DNA of 11,647 nucleotides, taken from the NCBI GenBank assembly GCA_028293265.1, contig JAQGPB010000465.1, positions 1-11,647 on the forward strand, written 5' to 3'. Under the pieces are notes generated by a model that saw only the letters and a list, made by a program, of their open reading frames with translations, did not search any database and was not told the DNA's origin. The position numbers were made by a program, and so were the translations under genes. This DNA is from Pedosphaera sp. (GTDB lineage Bacteria; Verrucomicrobiota; Verrucomicrobiae; Limisphaerales; Pedosphaeraceae). Below, piece after piece: positions 1 to 6,537 of the stretch. The number at the start of each line of letters is the position of its first letter. The first letter of the stretch is position 1.

Positions 1-96
1 TTGCACATCCCCGATGACTACGCCTTCATGCAAACCGAGTTGCTAGATGAATTGCGGGCGAAACTTGCGGGCCACGTTGATCTGGATCAGGGATGA
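1..96 (+). CDS. C-terminal end of a probable low-molecular-weight tyrosine-phosphatase-like protein (partial)
   Basis: An open frame enters from the left edge and runs for 31 codons to a TGA at 94-96. The tail contains the segment HIPDDYAFMQTELLDELR. It resembles the end of the small COG4551-type predicted protein tyrosine phosphatases, which as I recall finish with an 'IPDdYeFMqpeLvelLr' stretch. The catalytic N-terminal part (CxxNxxRS-type loop) lies outside the window, so the function cannot be confirmed here. The gene converges on the S2P protease gene and the two coding ends overlap by 10 bp (87-96). There is no room for a terminator between them. That this is a real gene end is fairly likely; the family name is from memory of the motif only. 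Confidence 0.55.
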   Translation: MHIPDDYAFMQTELLDELRAKLAGHVDLDQG

Positions 97-1439
97 TAAA
101 TCCCCAACGCATTCCACCACGATTGCGGCAGCGGAATTAATATCAGCGCCAGGATTGCAAACGTCAGCCACCCGAGCCAAAACCGGCCACGCGTGATCGG
201 CGTCAGGTCGTTGAGCGGCGGGCTGCTCCGGCCGGCGATGAAAAAAACGATGATTGCCCACATCATCAATCCCGGCCACACAAACAAGGCCAGCAGGAAC
301 AACGTCCACATGGCGACGTTGCTGATGACCCGGCCGATGCGCGTGCCAAACATCGCTCGCACCGTGTGCCCTCCGTCAAGCTGGCCGATCGGCAGCAGGT
401 TCAACGCGGTGATGACCAACCCAAGCCACCCGGCATACGCCAGCGGGCTGAGCCGCAGGGTGCTGCCCTGCAACAACGCGGGGCCGAGCGAAATTTTTGC
501 GAGCAGCGCAAACAGAATCGAGGAACCGGCCGATCCTCCATTCAATGGCTCGCGCGCAATCTCCATCGAACCGGGCAGCACCACCGAAGAATGCAATCCG
601 ATCAACAGCGCGGGAATCGCAATCGCCAGCCCGGCGAGCGGCCCGGCCACCGCCACGTCAAAAAGCGACCAACGATCTTCCGCCGGCGAACGCATCTTGA
701 TGAACGCGCCAAACGTGCCGAGCGCAAACGGCACGGGAATGAAATACGGCGGCGTGACATCCATGCCATGATGTCGCGCGGCAAAGAAATGGCCCAGCTC
801 ATGCACGCCGAGAATCGTCAGCAGCCCCAGCGCATAAGGCAGGCCGACGACGAAACGCCCCGGTTCCTGGAGCAAATTCACTCCCGCCTGCGCCGCGCCC
901 GCCCAGGTAGTTGTCAGCAATGTCAGAAAGAAAAGGAGCCAGTTGACCCAGGGGCGCGAGCGTCGTTCCAGCACGGCCTTTTCGATCTGCTTGGGCATGA
1001 CCAGGATGGCCGCGCCGAACTGGTCATCTTCCTGGATCAACGGAACCGCCTGACCGCCGAGGGCTTGTTTGAGCTTTTGATACGCAACCGAGGCCGGCTC
1101 AAGCAATCGGCCGCGAAAAACCTGAACGCCGGATTCCTCCACTGCCACCTTCACATCCATGACTTCGCGGATCGGTTCGGGTTGAAAGTTGAGGACATGC
1201 TCTTCCGGCTGCACTGCGGCGCGGGCCTTGCGCCCGGCCCTGCCCAACACCAGCCAGATGACCCAGAACGAAAGCAGCGCCAGCATCCAAAACCATATCA
1301 CTCCCGCCAGCAAAGGACCGCCCGGCATCAGCAACAGGACCATCACCGGCAGCAACAAAGCCAGCACTATCACAAACCGCAGCCAAAAACTGGATCGTAT
1401 TTTGTGCCTTAAAGTTTGCGTATTTTCGTGATCGGCCAT
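87..1439 (-). CDS. Site-2-protease (M50) family intramembrane zinc metalloprotease
   Basis: The protein is 450 residues. It carries the HELGH zinc-binding and catalytic motif at residues 213-217 and the third-ligand motif NLLPIGQLDGGH at 347-358, both in hydrophobic segments, as in S2P/M50B proteases. Further membrane spans are likely at about 17-38, 43-65, 165-185, 262-284, 373-401 and 420-438. A soluble region at about 70-160 precedes the core, and no PDZ domain is evident. The segment FGAFIKMRSP (243-252) just after the active site, with the conserved GPLAG (266-270), resembles the EGY/slr0643-like branch of cyanobacteria and plants. The family cuts membrane-embedded substrates such as anti-sigma factors, but no partner is encoded nearby. 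The ATG at 1439 is chosen because a GGAAGG Shine-Dalgarno-like site lies 8 nt upstream (1448-1453 on the plus strand). Its stop overlaps the convergent gene to the left. Confidence 0.9.
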   Translation of the reverse strand: MADHENTQTLRHKIRSSFWLRFVIVLALLLPVMVLLLMPGGPLLAGVIWFWMLALLSFWVIWLVLGRAGRKARAAVQPEEHVLNFQPEPIREVMDVKVAVEESGVQVFRGRLLEPASVAYQKLKQALGGQAVPLIQEDDQFGAAILVMPKQIEKAVLERRSRPWVNWLLFFLTLLTTTWAGAAQAGVNLLQEPGRFVVGLPYALGLLTILGVHELGHFFAARHHGMDVTPPYFIPVPFALGTFGAFIKMRSPAEDRWSLFDVAVAGPLAGLAIAIPALLIGLHSSVVLPGSMEIAREPLNGGSAGSSILFALLAKISLGPALLQGSTLRLSPLAYAGWLGLVITALNLLPIGQLDGGHTVRAMFGTRIGRVISNVAMWTLFLLALFVWPGLMMWAIIVFFIAGRSSPPLNDLTPITRGRFWLGWLTFAILALILIPLPQSWWNALGIYHP

Positions 1440-1465
1440 GTTTCCGCCCTTCCAAAGCAGCTACT

Positions 1466-1592
1466 GAGGTTCAGAAATGTAAAGCGATCAACGCGCCCAG
1501 TTTCTTCTCTCTCTCCGCACGACGCAGGACTGGGGGAGAGGTGTGTCTTATTTTCATTCTTTGACTTTATTCTCATTGCATTTCTGAATCTC
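1466..1592. repeat. Inverted-repeat element upstream of the S2P gene
   Basis: Two arms, 1466-1482 (GAGGTTCAGAAATGTAA) and 1576-1592 (TTGCATTTCTGAATCTC), are reverse complements apart from two mismatches. They enclose a second, shorter pairing between CTCTCTC-type sequence near 1510 and GGGGGAGAG near 1534. The nested palindrome lies just upstream of the S2P start. It looks like a small dispersed intergenic element, but only this copy is in the window. The rest of 1440-1947 holds the separate element at 1708-1815 and the dps leader. A minus-strand frame through 1409-1687 runs across the repeat and is not supported as a gene. Confidence 0.6.
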
Positions 1593-1707
1593 AACAATCC
1601 ACTTCGTCCCTTTAAACCTATGACATCTTCCGGCGTAATCAAACCGGCGGATAGTAGGTCAATTTTCAGCCATTTTGGGTTGATCAAGCAAGACCCTCCC
1701 TTCTAAT

Positions 1708-1815
1708 GGAGCGCGGGTCTGCGACCCGCAGCAACATCCGAAAACCCGGAAGCTTGGGATTAAATCCAACGCGTCCATGGTTGCGAAGCTGCTGCGGTTC
1801 GGAGACCCGCGCTCC
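1708..1815. repeat. Palindromic GGAGCGCGGGTCT element upstream of dps
   Basis: The left arm, 1708-1732, begins GGAGCGCGGGTCTGCGACCC. The right arm, 1791-1815, reads as its reverse complement apart from two mismatches (GGAGCGCGGGTCTCCGAACC on the other strand). The arms enclose about 58 bp, which holds a further imperfect palindrome around TTGGGATTAAATCCAA (1754-1769). Each arm is itself a small hairpin (GCGGGTC-GACCCGC). It looks like a REP-type or MITE-like intergenic element. The dps reading frame stays open upstream through the right arm, which would give a false N-terminal extension if the start were placed at 1777. Confidence 0.75.
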
Positions 1816-1931
1816 GTACTGGCTGTGTCACCGCCAAATGCGCCTCACCGCCCGCCAACCGCCTCCATTGACACATCGGTGATTCCGGCTGAGAATAAAA
1901 ATGCAGAAGCCTGTTCAACTAAATTCTCATC

Positions 1932-1937
1932 AAGGAG
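1932..1937 (+). promoter_or_regulatory. Ribosome binding site that fixes the dps start
   Basis: AAGGAG lies 10 nt upstream of the ATG at 1948. It is among the clearest Shine-Dalgarno sequences in the window. It supports starting Dps at 1948 rather than at the in-frame ATG at 1777, which lies inside the palindromic repeat. Confidence 0.7.
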
Positions 1938-1947
1938 ACCAACCGAT

Positions 1948-2556
1948 ATGAAGCCAAGAAAACAGAATCACCCGCGTTCAGCCACCCGTTCCACCTTGGA
2001 CCGGGCGCAACCGGTGCTGCATCAACGCGCGAAGGAAACCCAGCGTTTCGACACCGTGACCCCCGACCTGCCGCTGGGGTTGTCCCTCGAAACCCGCCAG
2101 GAAATCATCCAGAGCCTCAATCAAATTCTCGCCGACACCATGACGTTGCGAGATCTCTATAAAAAAAGCCATTGGCAGGTGAGCGGCCCCACGTTTTATC
2201 AATTGCATCTGCTCTACGACAAACATTACGAGGAACAGGCCGGCCTGGTGGACGAACTCGCCGAACGCATCCAACTGCTCGGCGGCGTCAGCATCGCCAT
2301 GTCGCATGATGTGGCCGAAACGACCAGCATTTCACGGCCGCCGCGCGGGCGTGAAGAAGTGCCGGTCCAGATTTCCCGCCTGCTCGACGCGCACGAAACC
2401 ATCATCAAGGAAGTCCGCGTCGCCGCCCGCCGCGCCACCACCCTCGAGGATGATGGCAGCAACGACCTGCTCGTCAGTGACGTGCTGCGGACCAATGAAC
2501 TTCAAGTCTGGTTCCTCTCGGAACACCTGGTGGAAATGCCGTTGGTAAAGGCGTGA
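1948..2556 (+). CDS. dps: Dps family DNA-binding ferritin-like protein
   Basis: A 202-residue Dps/ferritin-like protein. Dps dodecamers oxidise Fe(II) with hydrogen peroxide, store the ferric core and shield DNA during stress or stationary phase. All ferroxidase-site positions are present with the family spacing: H75, H87, D91, D102 and E106, in the block KSHWQVSG...YQLHLLYDKHYEEQ...DELAERI. The helical ferritin core is about 45-200. The first 40 residues are a basic, disordered-looking tail (MKPRKQNHPRSATRS) like the DNA-binding tails of some Dps proteins, and somewhat long for the family. The start is set by AAGGAG at 1932-1937. The gene stands alone on its strand after a repeat-filled spacer and is followed by a hairpin repeat and a cupin gene. 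No recognisable OxyR or PerR box was seen upstream. Confidence 0.93.
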   Translation: MKPRKQNHPRSATRSTLDRAQPVLHQRAKETQRFDTVTPDLPLGLSLETRQEIIQSLNQILADTMTLRDLYKKSHWQVSGPTFYQLHLLYDKHYEEQAGLVDELAERIQLLGGVSIAMSHDVAETTSISRPPRGREEVPVQISRLLDAHETIIKEVRVAARRATTLEDDGSNDLLVSDVLRTNELQVWFLSEHLVEMPLVKA

Positions 2557-2569
2557 TTCGTAGTGCTAA

Positions 2570-2695
2570 AAAAGTACCAAGCACCAACCTCCAAGCTCCA
2601 GAGAAGCTCCAAAATTCAAAACACCAACCGGTGCGGATTGGGGCTCGATGCTTGGCTGTTCTCTGGAGCTCGGAGGTTGATGCTTGGAGCTTTTC
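2570..2695. repeat. Long inverted repeat of the CTTGGAGCTT family between dps and the cupin gene
   Basis: The left arm, 2570-2605, contains GCACCAACCTCCAAGCTCC. The right arm, 2659-2694, contains GGAGCTCGGAGGTTGATGC. They pair over about 36 bp with only a few mismatches, around a loop of roughly 53 bp. The right arm closely matches another copy near the window end (11583-11620), so this is a dispersed family. Its right end touches the alternative cupin start at 2699 and supplies that start's GGAG Shine-Dalgarno-like sequence. It could act as a transcription terminator or mRNA-stabilising hairpin after dps, but no T-run follows. Confidence 0.75.
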
Positions 2696-2743
2696 GCCAT
2701 GAAATATGGTTGCATTTTTGCCGGAAGGGTTTTGGATGGGCCC

Positions 2744-3073
2744 ATGTTTCAATACATCGCGCATCAAGAGGAAAAGTCATGGCAACCCGGCCCTTATCCC
2801 GGCGTGCAATTGCTCGTATTGCACAAGAATGAGCAGACCGGCGGCGTAACGGTGCTGCGGAAGTTCGCGGCGGGGATGACGATTCCCGCGCATGTGCATC
2901 CCCAGGCCAATGAATCGGTTTATATTCTTTCCGGCGAATGGGAGGAAGCGGGAATCACCTATGGAGTCGGCGCCTTTTTCTTTGCGCCGCGCGGCGAACG
3001 TCACGGACCGCACTTTGCCAAAACGGAAGTCGTCAGCCTTACGCTGTTTGACGGGCCGCTGACGGTTGCGTGA
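2744..3073 (+). CDS. Small single-domain cupin protein (ChrR-like cupin family)
   Basis: The protein is 109 residues from the ATG at 2744. It shows the two cupin motifs. Motif 1 is around PAHVHPQANESVYILSGEWE, with metal-ligand candidates in HVH and the following E. Motif 2 is around FFFAPRGERHGPH. The opening W-x-PGPYPGV pattern and the overall length fit the ChrR-type cupins (COG1917-like), which bind a metal. The exact reaction is unknown. Start choice is uncertain: an ATG at 2699, with GGAG 9 nt upstream, and a TTG at 2684 are in the same frame. They would add 15 or 20 residues, but those extend to or into the dispersed repeat and use codons less like the rest of the gene. It lies 187 bp after dps on the same strand, separated by a hairpin repeat, so co-transcription is possible but not shown. 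Confidence 0.8.
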   Translation: MFQYIAHQEEKSWQPGPYPGVQLLVLHKNEQTGGVTVLRKFAAGMTIPAHVHPQANESVYILSGEWEEAGITYGVGAFFFAPRGERHGPHFAKTEVVSLTLFDGPLTVA

Positions 3074-3086
3074 GGGGAAGTTACCG

Positions 3087-3137
3087 CGTTACATCGTTAC
3101 AAAGGTAATCGCCTTGTAACATTGTAACGATGTAACG
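3087..3137. terminator. Perfect 16-bp inverted repeat in the cupin/acpS convergent gap
   Basis: The arms CGTTACATCGTTACAA (3087-3102) and TTGTAACGATGTAACG (3122-3137) are exact reverse complements with a 19-bp loop. A competing shorter pairing, GTTACAAAGG with CCTTGTAAC, exists inside, and a further partial copy (TAACGATGTG) follows at 3141-3150. The only role suggested by position is a bidirectional terminator or a REP-like element, since the genes on both sides end here. Each side lacks a clean U-run, so intrinsic termination is uncertain. Confidence 0.5.
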
Positions 3138-3175
3138 TTTTAACGATGTGACCACGCAACGTCCAACACCATCCG

Positions 3176-3556
3176 TCAGTCACCCTCCAAAATCGCCACC
3201 GCCGTGGCATGCTGTTGGGTATGGCTGAGGCTGAGGAGCACAATGCGGCCGCCGCGTTGCTGCAACAGCGTCTGACCCTGTCCATGCAGGATGACAAACG
3301 GTTCGCCTGAGTCGCGACGCGCGACCTCCATGTCATGCCAGCTTAACTGCGCGCCAATGCCGGTGCCAAAGGCCTTGGAAATCGCCTCTTTCGCGGCGAA
3401 GCGCGCCGCCAGAAACGGCCCGGGAATTTTATGCGAAAGACAATAGGCGATTTCGCCGGCGTGCAGGATGCGCTTCAAAAAGCGTTCGCCAAATTTTTCG
3501 TGCGCAGCCTGGATGCGGGCCACTTCGATGATGTCTATGCCGACGCCGAGAATCAT
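3176..3556 (-). CDS. acpS: Holo-[acyl-carrier-protein] synthase
   Basis: The protein is 126 residues, normal for AcpS. The enzyme transfers the 4'-phosphopantetheine arm of coenzyme A to the serine of acyl carrier protein, which activates it for fatty acid synthesis. The signature GVGIDIIEVARI is at residues 4-15 with the Mg-binding Asp at position 8. The second signature RFAAKEAISKAFGTG lies at 52-66 with Glu57 as the other metal ligand. The C-terminal LSLSHT...ATAVAI block is also typical. It follows pdxJ on the same strand with a gap of 48 bp. The pdxJ-acpS order is a well-known pairing in Proteobacteria and here is preceded by an unknown exported protein. No gene-specific promoter was seen in the short gap. 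Confidence 0.96.
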   Translation of the reverse strand: MILGVGIDIIEVARIQAAHEKFGERFLKRILHAGEIAYCLSHKIPGPFLAARFAAKEAISKAFGTGIGAQLSWHDMEVARRDSGEPFVILHGQGQTLLQQRGGRIVLLSLSHTQQHATAVAILEGD

Positions 3557-3604
3557 ATTGGCCTTGGAATCATGGCAGGCGGAATGGCGCGGCCCCGCAT
3601 CGAA

Positions 3605-4345
3605 TCAATTTCGATAGCCTTCCATCAATTGCAACATTTCCCGCACGGCCTGGGGCAGCCCCACGCTGATGGCCCGGCTGACGATGCTGTGGCCGATGTT
3701 CAACTCGATCAGGTGTGGAACCGTATGCAGCAGCGGAAGGTTTTGATAATTCAAACCATGGCCAGCGTTGACTTTGATGCCCAGGGCATGGGCCTGCTTG
3801 GCGGCAGCGATGAGTCGTTCCAGTTCGACGTTGCGCGCCTGTTTTTGATTATAATTCTCGGCATAGGCGCCGGTGTGCAATTCGATGAACTGCGCGCCCA
3901 CCCGGGCGGACGCTTCAACCTGCGGCGCGTCGGGAGTAATGAACAAACTCACCTCGATCCCGGCGTCATTCATCTTTTGGCGGGTTTCCGTCAGAGCTGC
4001 AAGGTTGCCCGCAACATCGAGTCCGCCTTCCGTGGTAACCTCCTGTCGCCGCTCAGGCACGAGACAGACAATCTCAGGCTTTAATCTCAAGGCGATGCCG
4101 ACGATTTCGGGCGTGTTGCCCATTTCGAAATTGAGCCGGGTCTTGATGGTTTCGCGCAATTTCCAGACATCGCGGTCCTGGATGTGTCGGCGGTCTTCGC
4201 GGAGATGCGCGGTGATGCCATGCGCGCCGGCAGTCTCGCAGAGCAACGCGGCGGCAACCGGATCGGGCTCGCCGTGATTGCTCCCGCGGTACCGCGCTTC
4301 GCGCAGCGTGGCGACGTGGTCTATGTTTACCCCAAGTTTCAACAT
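3605..4345 (-). CDS. pdxJ: Pyridoxine 5'-phosphate synthase
   Basis: The protein is 246 residues, full length for PdxJ. It condenses 1-deoxy-D-xylulose 5-phosphate with 3-amino-2-oxopropyl phosphate to form pyridoxine 5'-phosphate, the last ring-forming step of the DXP-dependent vitamin B6 route. Visible motifs are [13 protein letters not shown] (6-18), HLREDRRHI (47-55, with the catalytic His47), NFEM with Glu74, TEGGLDV (105-111), ELHTGAYA (155-162), NAGHGLNY (193-200, with His196) and ELNIGHS (214-220). These match the residues known to be essential in the Escherichia coli enzyme. The gene starts 7 bp after the stop of the upstream exported-protein gene and precedes acpS, so the three are probably one transcript. 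No other B6 gene is present in the window. Confidence 0.97.
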   Translation of the reverse strand: MLKLGVNIDHVATLREARYRGSNHGEPDPVAAALLCETAGAHGITAHLREDRRHIQDRDVWKLRETIKTRLNFEMGNTPEIVGIALRLKPEIVCLVPERRQEVTTEGGLDVAGNLAALTETRQKMNDAGIEVSLFITPDAPQVEASARVGAQFIELHTGAYAENYNQKQARNVELERLIAAAKQAHALGIKVNAGHGLNYQNLPLLHTVPHLIELNIGHSIVSRAISVGLPQAVREMLQLMEGYRN

Positions 4346-4352
4346 GGAATAT

Positions 4353-5981
4353 TTACCGTGAACCCGTCGGTTTCAAAGCTCTGGACATCAAGCCTCGCGG
4401 ATAACGGGCATGCAGCGGGAACTCCGGTGAATCCACCCAGTACTCAAGCGCGGTCATTTCCAAACCGGTGAGCCCGATCGGAGCATTGCGCACGAGCGTC
4501 AGTTCATCGGGCGCGGTTAAAGTGACTTCGGTAAAGCAATTGCCGAGCTTGGACTTCGCCGCCTGGAGCCATTTGAACCCGGCCGCCTCGGCGGGCGGCA
4601 ACTGCATGGCGGAGGTGATCAAATAAATCTGGCTGAGCGATCCCCATTGGGGAAGACGCTCCTCATTATTTTCCCAGCCATAATAAACCAGGTTCGGTTT
4701 CGATTGTATTTCGTGCAGCAACGCAGGGGGAAAAGGTGCCGAATTGGTCCGTTTTACTGTGGGAAAAAGACCGCCCAGCAAGAAATCGCCCGCCGGTTCA
4801 CGAATGGGCCGCAGGTACGGGCCTATGAACGGCATGTTCACCACATAGAGCTGGTTATTGGTCCAGATGACCTCGCTGGCGATCGCGCGGTTGGTCAGCG
4901 TGGAATTGAGGACGGGCACGAGCCGGGGAGCGATTTGCGCCAGATAATTGGTCGCGCCCGAAACCGGAGCGGCCACGCAAGTCTCGAACGGCACTTTGGC
5001 CATGGACCAAATCGTGAGTTGATTGGGCACCGATGACGGCTGGCATTTCCTCACAATATCAAACTGGCTCAGCCACGGGCCAATGCCGCGAACCGCCGTG
5101 AAACTTGAAGGCGAATTCTGAATGAGCTTGGTAGGAATGCTCCAAGGTTCAAGCTTCAATCCCAGCGGCTCGGGAAATTGCATCGTCAACTTTGGCCGCA
5201 GATAATTCTTCTCCGTCTGCACGGTCAGGTGCATCTTGGGCAGCTTGGCCGGAAGCGGCGCAGGCAGGGTGAACGGGTGATATTTCATGAAAGTCGGCCA
5301 ATCCATCATCGCATCCAGCCAGTCTCCCTTGAAGGTCTCGACCGGTCGTTTTGTCTCCTTGATCCGCTGCAAAAAACCGGGCTGCAACCGAAGCTCATTC
5401 TCGCCCCAGCCGAAAAGCACCCAGTCGCCCGCGCGCAAACAGCGGATGACATTCGGGTCATGATGCTTCCGCAATTCCCAGCCGGTGAAACCATCGCCCT
5501 TGATTTCCTTGACCGGAATGCCCGTCCACGAGGCCAGCACCATCGCTAAATTGTCATGCCACGCTTTGGCGCGGTCATTGCTCAGATGCACGGCGAGCAT
5601 CAATTCCGGCACCGCGTTCGATGGCCCGCGCATTTCCATGTAGGATTCCTCGCGCAACAAATCGTCCAGCAACGGATGAATCAGCCGCGAATAATCGTTG
5701 GTGTTGCCATTGGCCAGTTTCTGTTGAAACAAGCGAAACGGCGTCGTCGCCAGCTTCTGCAAAGTTTTTTCGCGCAACTCCGCCGTCGGGGGCAGCGCGC
5801 CAATTTCATTCAGCTTCGCGGCATACGGATCGGCGGCCAACCGCGCGGTTCCGGCGAAATGCAGCCGTCCAATCAAGTCCCCATCGGTCCGGGCCAGCAC
5901 CTCATCCGTCGCGGCGTTCGCGATTCCCAAACTCACACCCAGAGCGACAATGCCGCTCATTAACATCAAACGATTACGCAT
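4353..5981 (-). CDS. Exported protein of unknown function, first gene of the pdxJ-acpS block
   Basis: I do not recognise this 542-residue protein. It begins with a clear signal peptide: a basic MRNR start, a hydrophobic stretch to about residue 20, and an ANA-A cleavage site after Ala23. The mature protein has no obvious membrane span, no lipobox cysteine at the cleavage site and no catalytic motif I can name. It is rich in Trp and Pro and contains repeated GW segments ([24 protein letters not shown]). A segment near the N-terminus, [28 protein letters not shown], is predicted helical and recalls N-termini of uncharacterised Verrucomicrobia secreted proteins. It is probably periplasmic or envelope-located. 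It ends 7 bp before pdxJ, so it is likely co-transcribed, although no functional link to B6 is evident. The ATG at 5981 is kept because it gives the complete signal peptide, though its Shine-Dalgarno is poor. Confidence 0.85.
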   Translation of the reverse strand: MRNRLMLMSGIVALGVSLGIANAATDEVLARTDGDLIGRLHFAGTARLAADPYAAKLNEIGALPPTAELREKTLQKLATTPFRLFQQKLANGNTNDYSRLIHPLLDDLLREESYMEMRGPSNAVPELMLAVHLSNDRAKAWHDNLAMVLASWTGIPVKEIKGDGFTGWELRKHHDPNVIRCLRAGDWVLFGWGENELRLQPGFLQRIKETKRPVETFKGDWLDAMMDWPTFMKYHPFTLPAPLPAKLPKMHLTVQTEKNYLRPKLTMQFPEPLGLKLEPWSIPTKLIQNSPSSFTAVRGIGPWLSQFDIVRKCQPSSVPNQLTIWSMAKVPFETCVAAPVSGATNYLAQIAPRLVPVLNSTLTNRAIASEVIWTNNQLYVVNMPFIGPYLRPIREPAGDFLLGGLFPTVKRTNSAPFPPALLHEIQSKPNLVYYGWENNEERLPQWGSLSQIYLITSAMQLPPAEAAGFKWLQAAKSKLGNCFTEVTLTAPDELTLVRNAPIGLTGLEMTALEYWVDSPEFPLHARYPRGLMSRALKPTGSR

Positions 5982-6075
5982 AAGAGTCGAATTTTCTGCC
6001 AGAAACGAAGCCTTTTGGCAATTTCAATTCCAATAAAAAGTTGCACCCCACCGCCCAACCTTGCTTTGATGCCGT

Positions 6076-6534
6076 GTGCTCAGGCTGCGTTCATTCATTA
6101 TTTATTGGCTGCCGGTGGCGGTTTGGATGTCATTGATATTCACCGCATCGGGCGATTCCGGCTCGTTCAAACGCTCTTCGCGCATCATCGGCCCCGTCCT
6201 CCATTGGCTGTTACCGAACGTCTCCCCCGAAACCGAAGACCTCGTCATTACCGCCGTGCGCAAGTGCGCCCATCTGACCGAATACGCCATCCTCGCCTTC
6301 CTGGTTTGGCGCGCGCAACGCAAACCGCGCTGGAGCGACGCACGCCCCTGGCTTTGGTCGCAAGCCGGCGCGGCTCTGTGGGTGGCGATGTTTTACGCCG
6401 CCACCGATGAATTTCATCAAACCTTCGTGCCCACGCGTGAAGGCTGTGTGCGCGACGTCATGATTGACAGTTCCGGCGCATTGGCCGGTTTGTTCGCGCT
6501 TTGGCTGCTCGGACGCCTCCTCAAACGCTGGTGA
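6076..6534 (+). CDS. VanZ-family membrane protein
   Basis: The protein is 152 residues and starts with GTG at 6076. It is predicted to have about four membrane spans, at roughly residues 7-25, 68-82, 94-110 and 130-148. The VanZ-like signatures are visible: RKCAHLTEYAILAFL (62-76) and DEFHQTFVPTREGCVRDVMIDSSGALAG (111-138). VanZ was named from teicoplanin resistance clusters, but most family members are chromosomal proteins of unknown function. Nothing here suggests antibiotic resistance, because no vanA/H/X/Y genes are present. The stop is 3 bp before the comEC start, so the two are almost certainly translated from one mRNA. There is no clear Shine-Dalgarno before the GTG, and no other in-frame start fits better. 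Confidence 0.85.
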   Translation: MLRLRSFIIYWLPVAVWMSLIFTASGDSGSFKRSSRIIGPVLHWLLPNVSPETEDLVITAVRKCAHLTEYAILAFLVWRAQRKPRWSDARPWLWSQAGAALWVAMFYAATDEFHQTFVPTREGCVRDVMIDSSGALAGLFALWLLGRLLKRW

Positions 6535-6537
6535 ACC

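Noticed and set aside
193..1412. Long plus-strand open frames opposite the S2P gene
   Set aside because: They are rich in Arg, Gln and Pro, carry no motif, and are fully antisense to a gene with clear HELGH and LDGG motifs.
1409..1706. Small frames on both strands in the spacer before dps
   Set aside because: They cross the inverted repeat at 1466-1592, overlap each other and show no recognisable domain.
1777..1947. N-terminal extension of Dps from the ATG at 1777
   Set aside because: It begins in the palindromic repeat, has no Shine-Dalgarno and no family similarity, whereas 1948 has AAGGAG at the right distance.
3431..4084. Plus-strand 217-codon frame opposite acpS and pdxJ
   Set aside because: It is antisense to two genes with complete catalytic signatures.
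6076..6534. VanZ-family gene as a glycopeptide-resistance determinant
   Set aside because: The family name alone does not imply resistance, and no other van genes are present.
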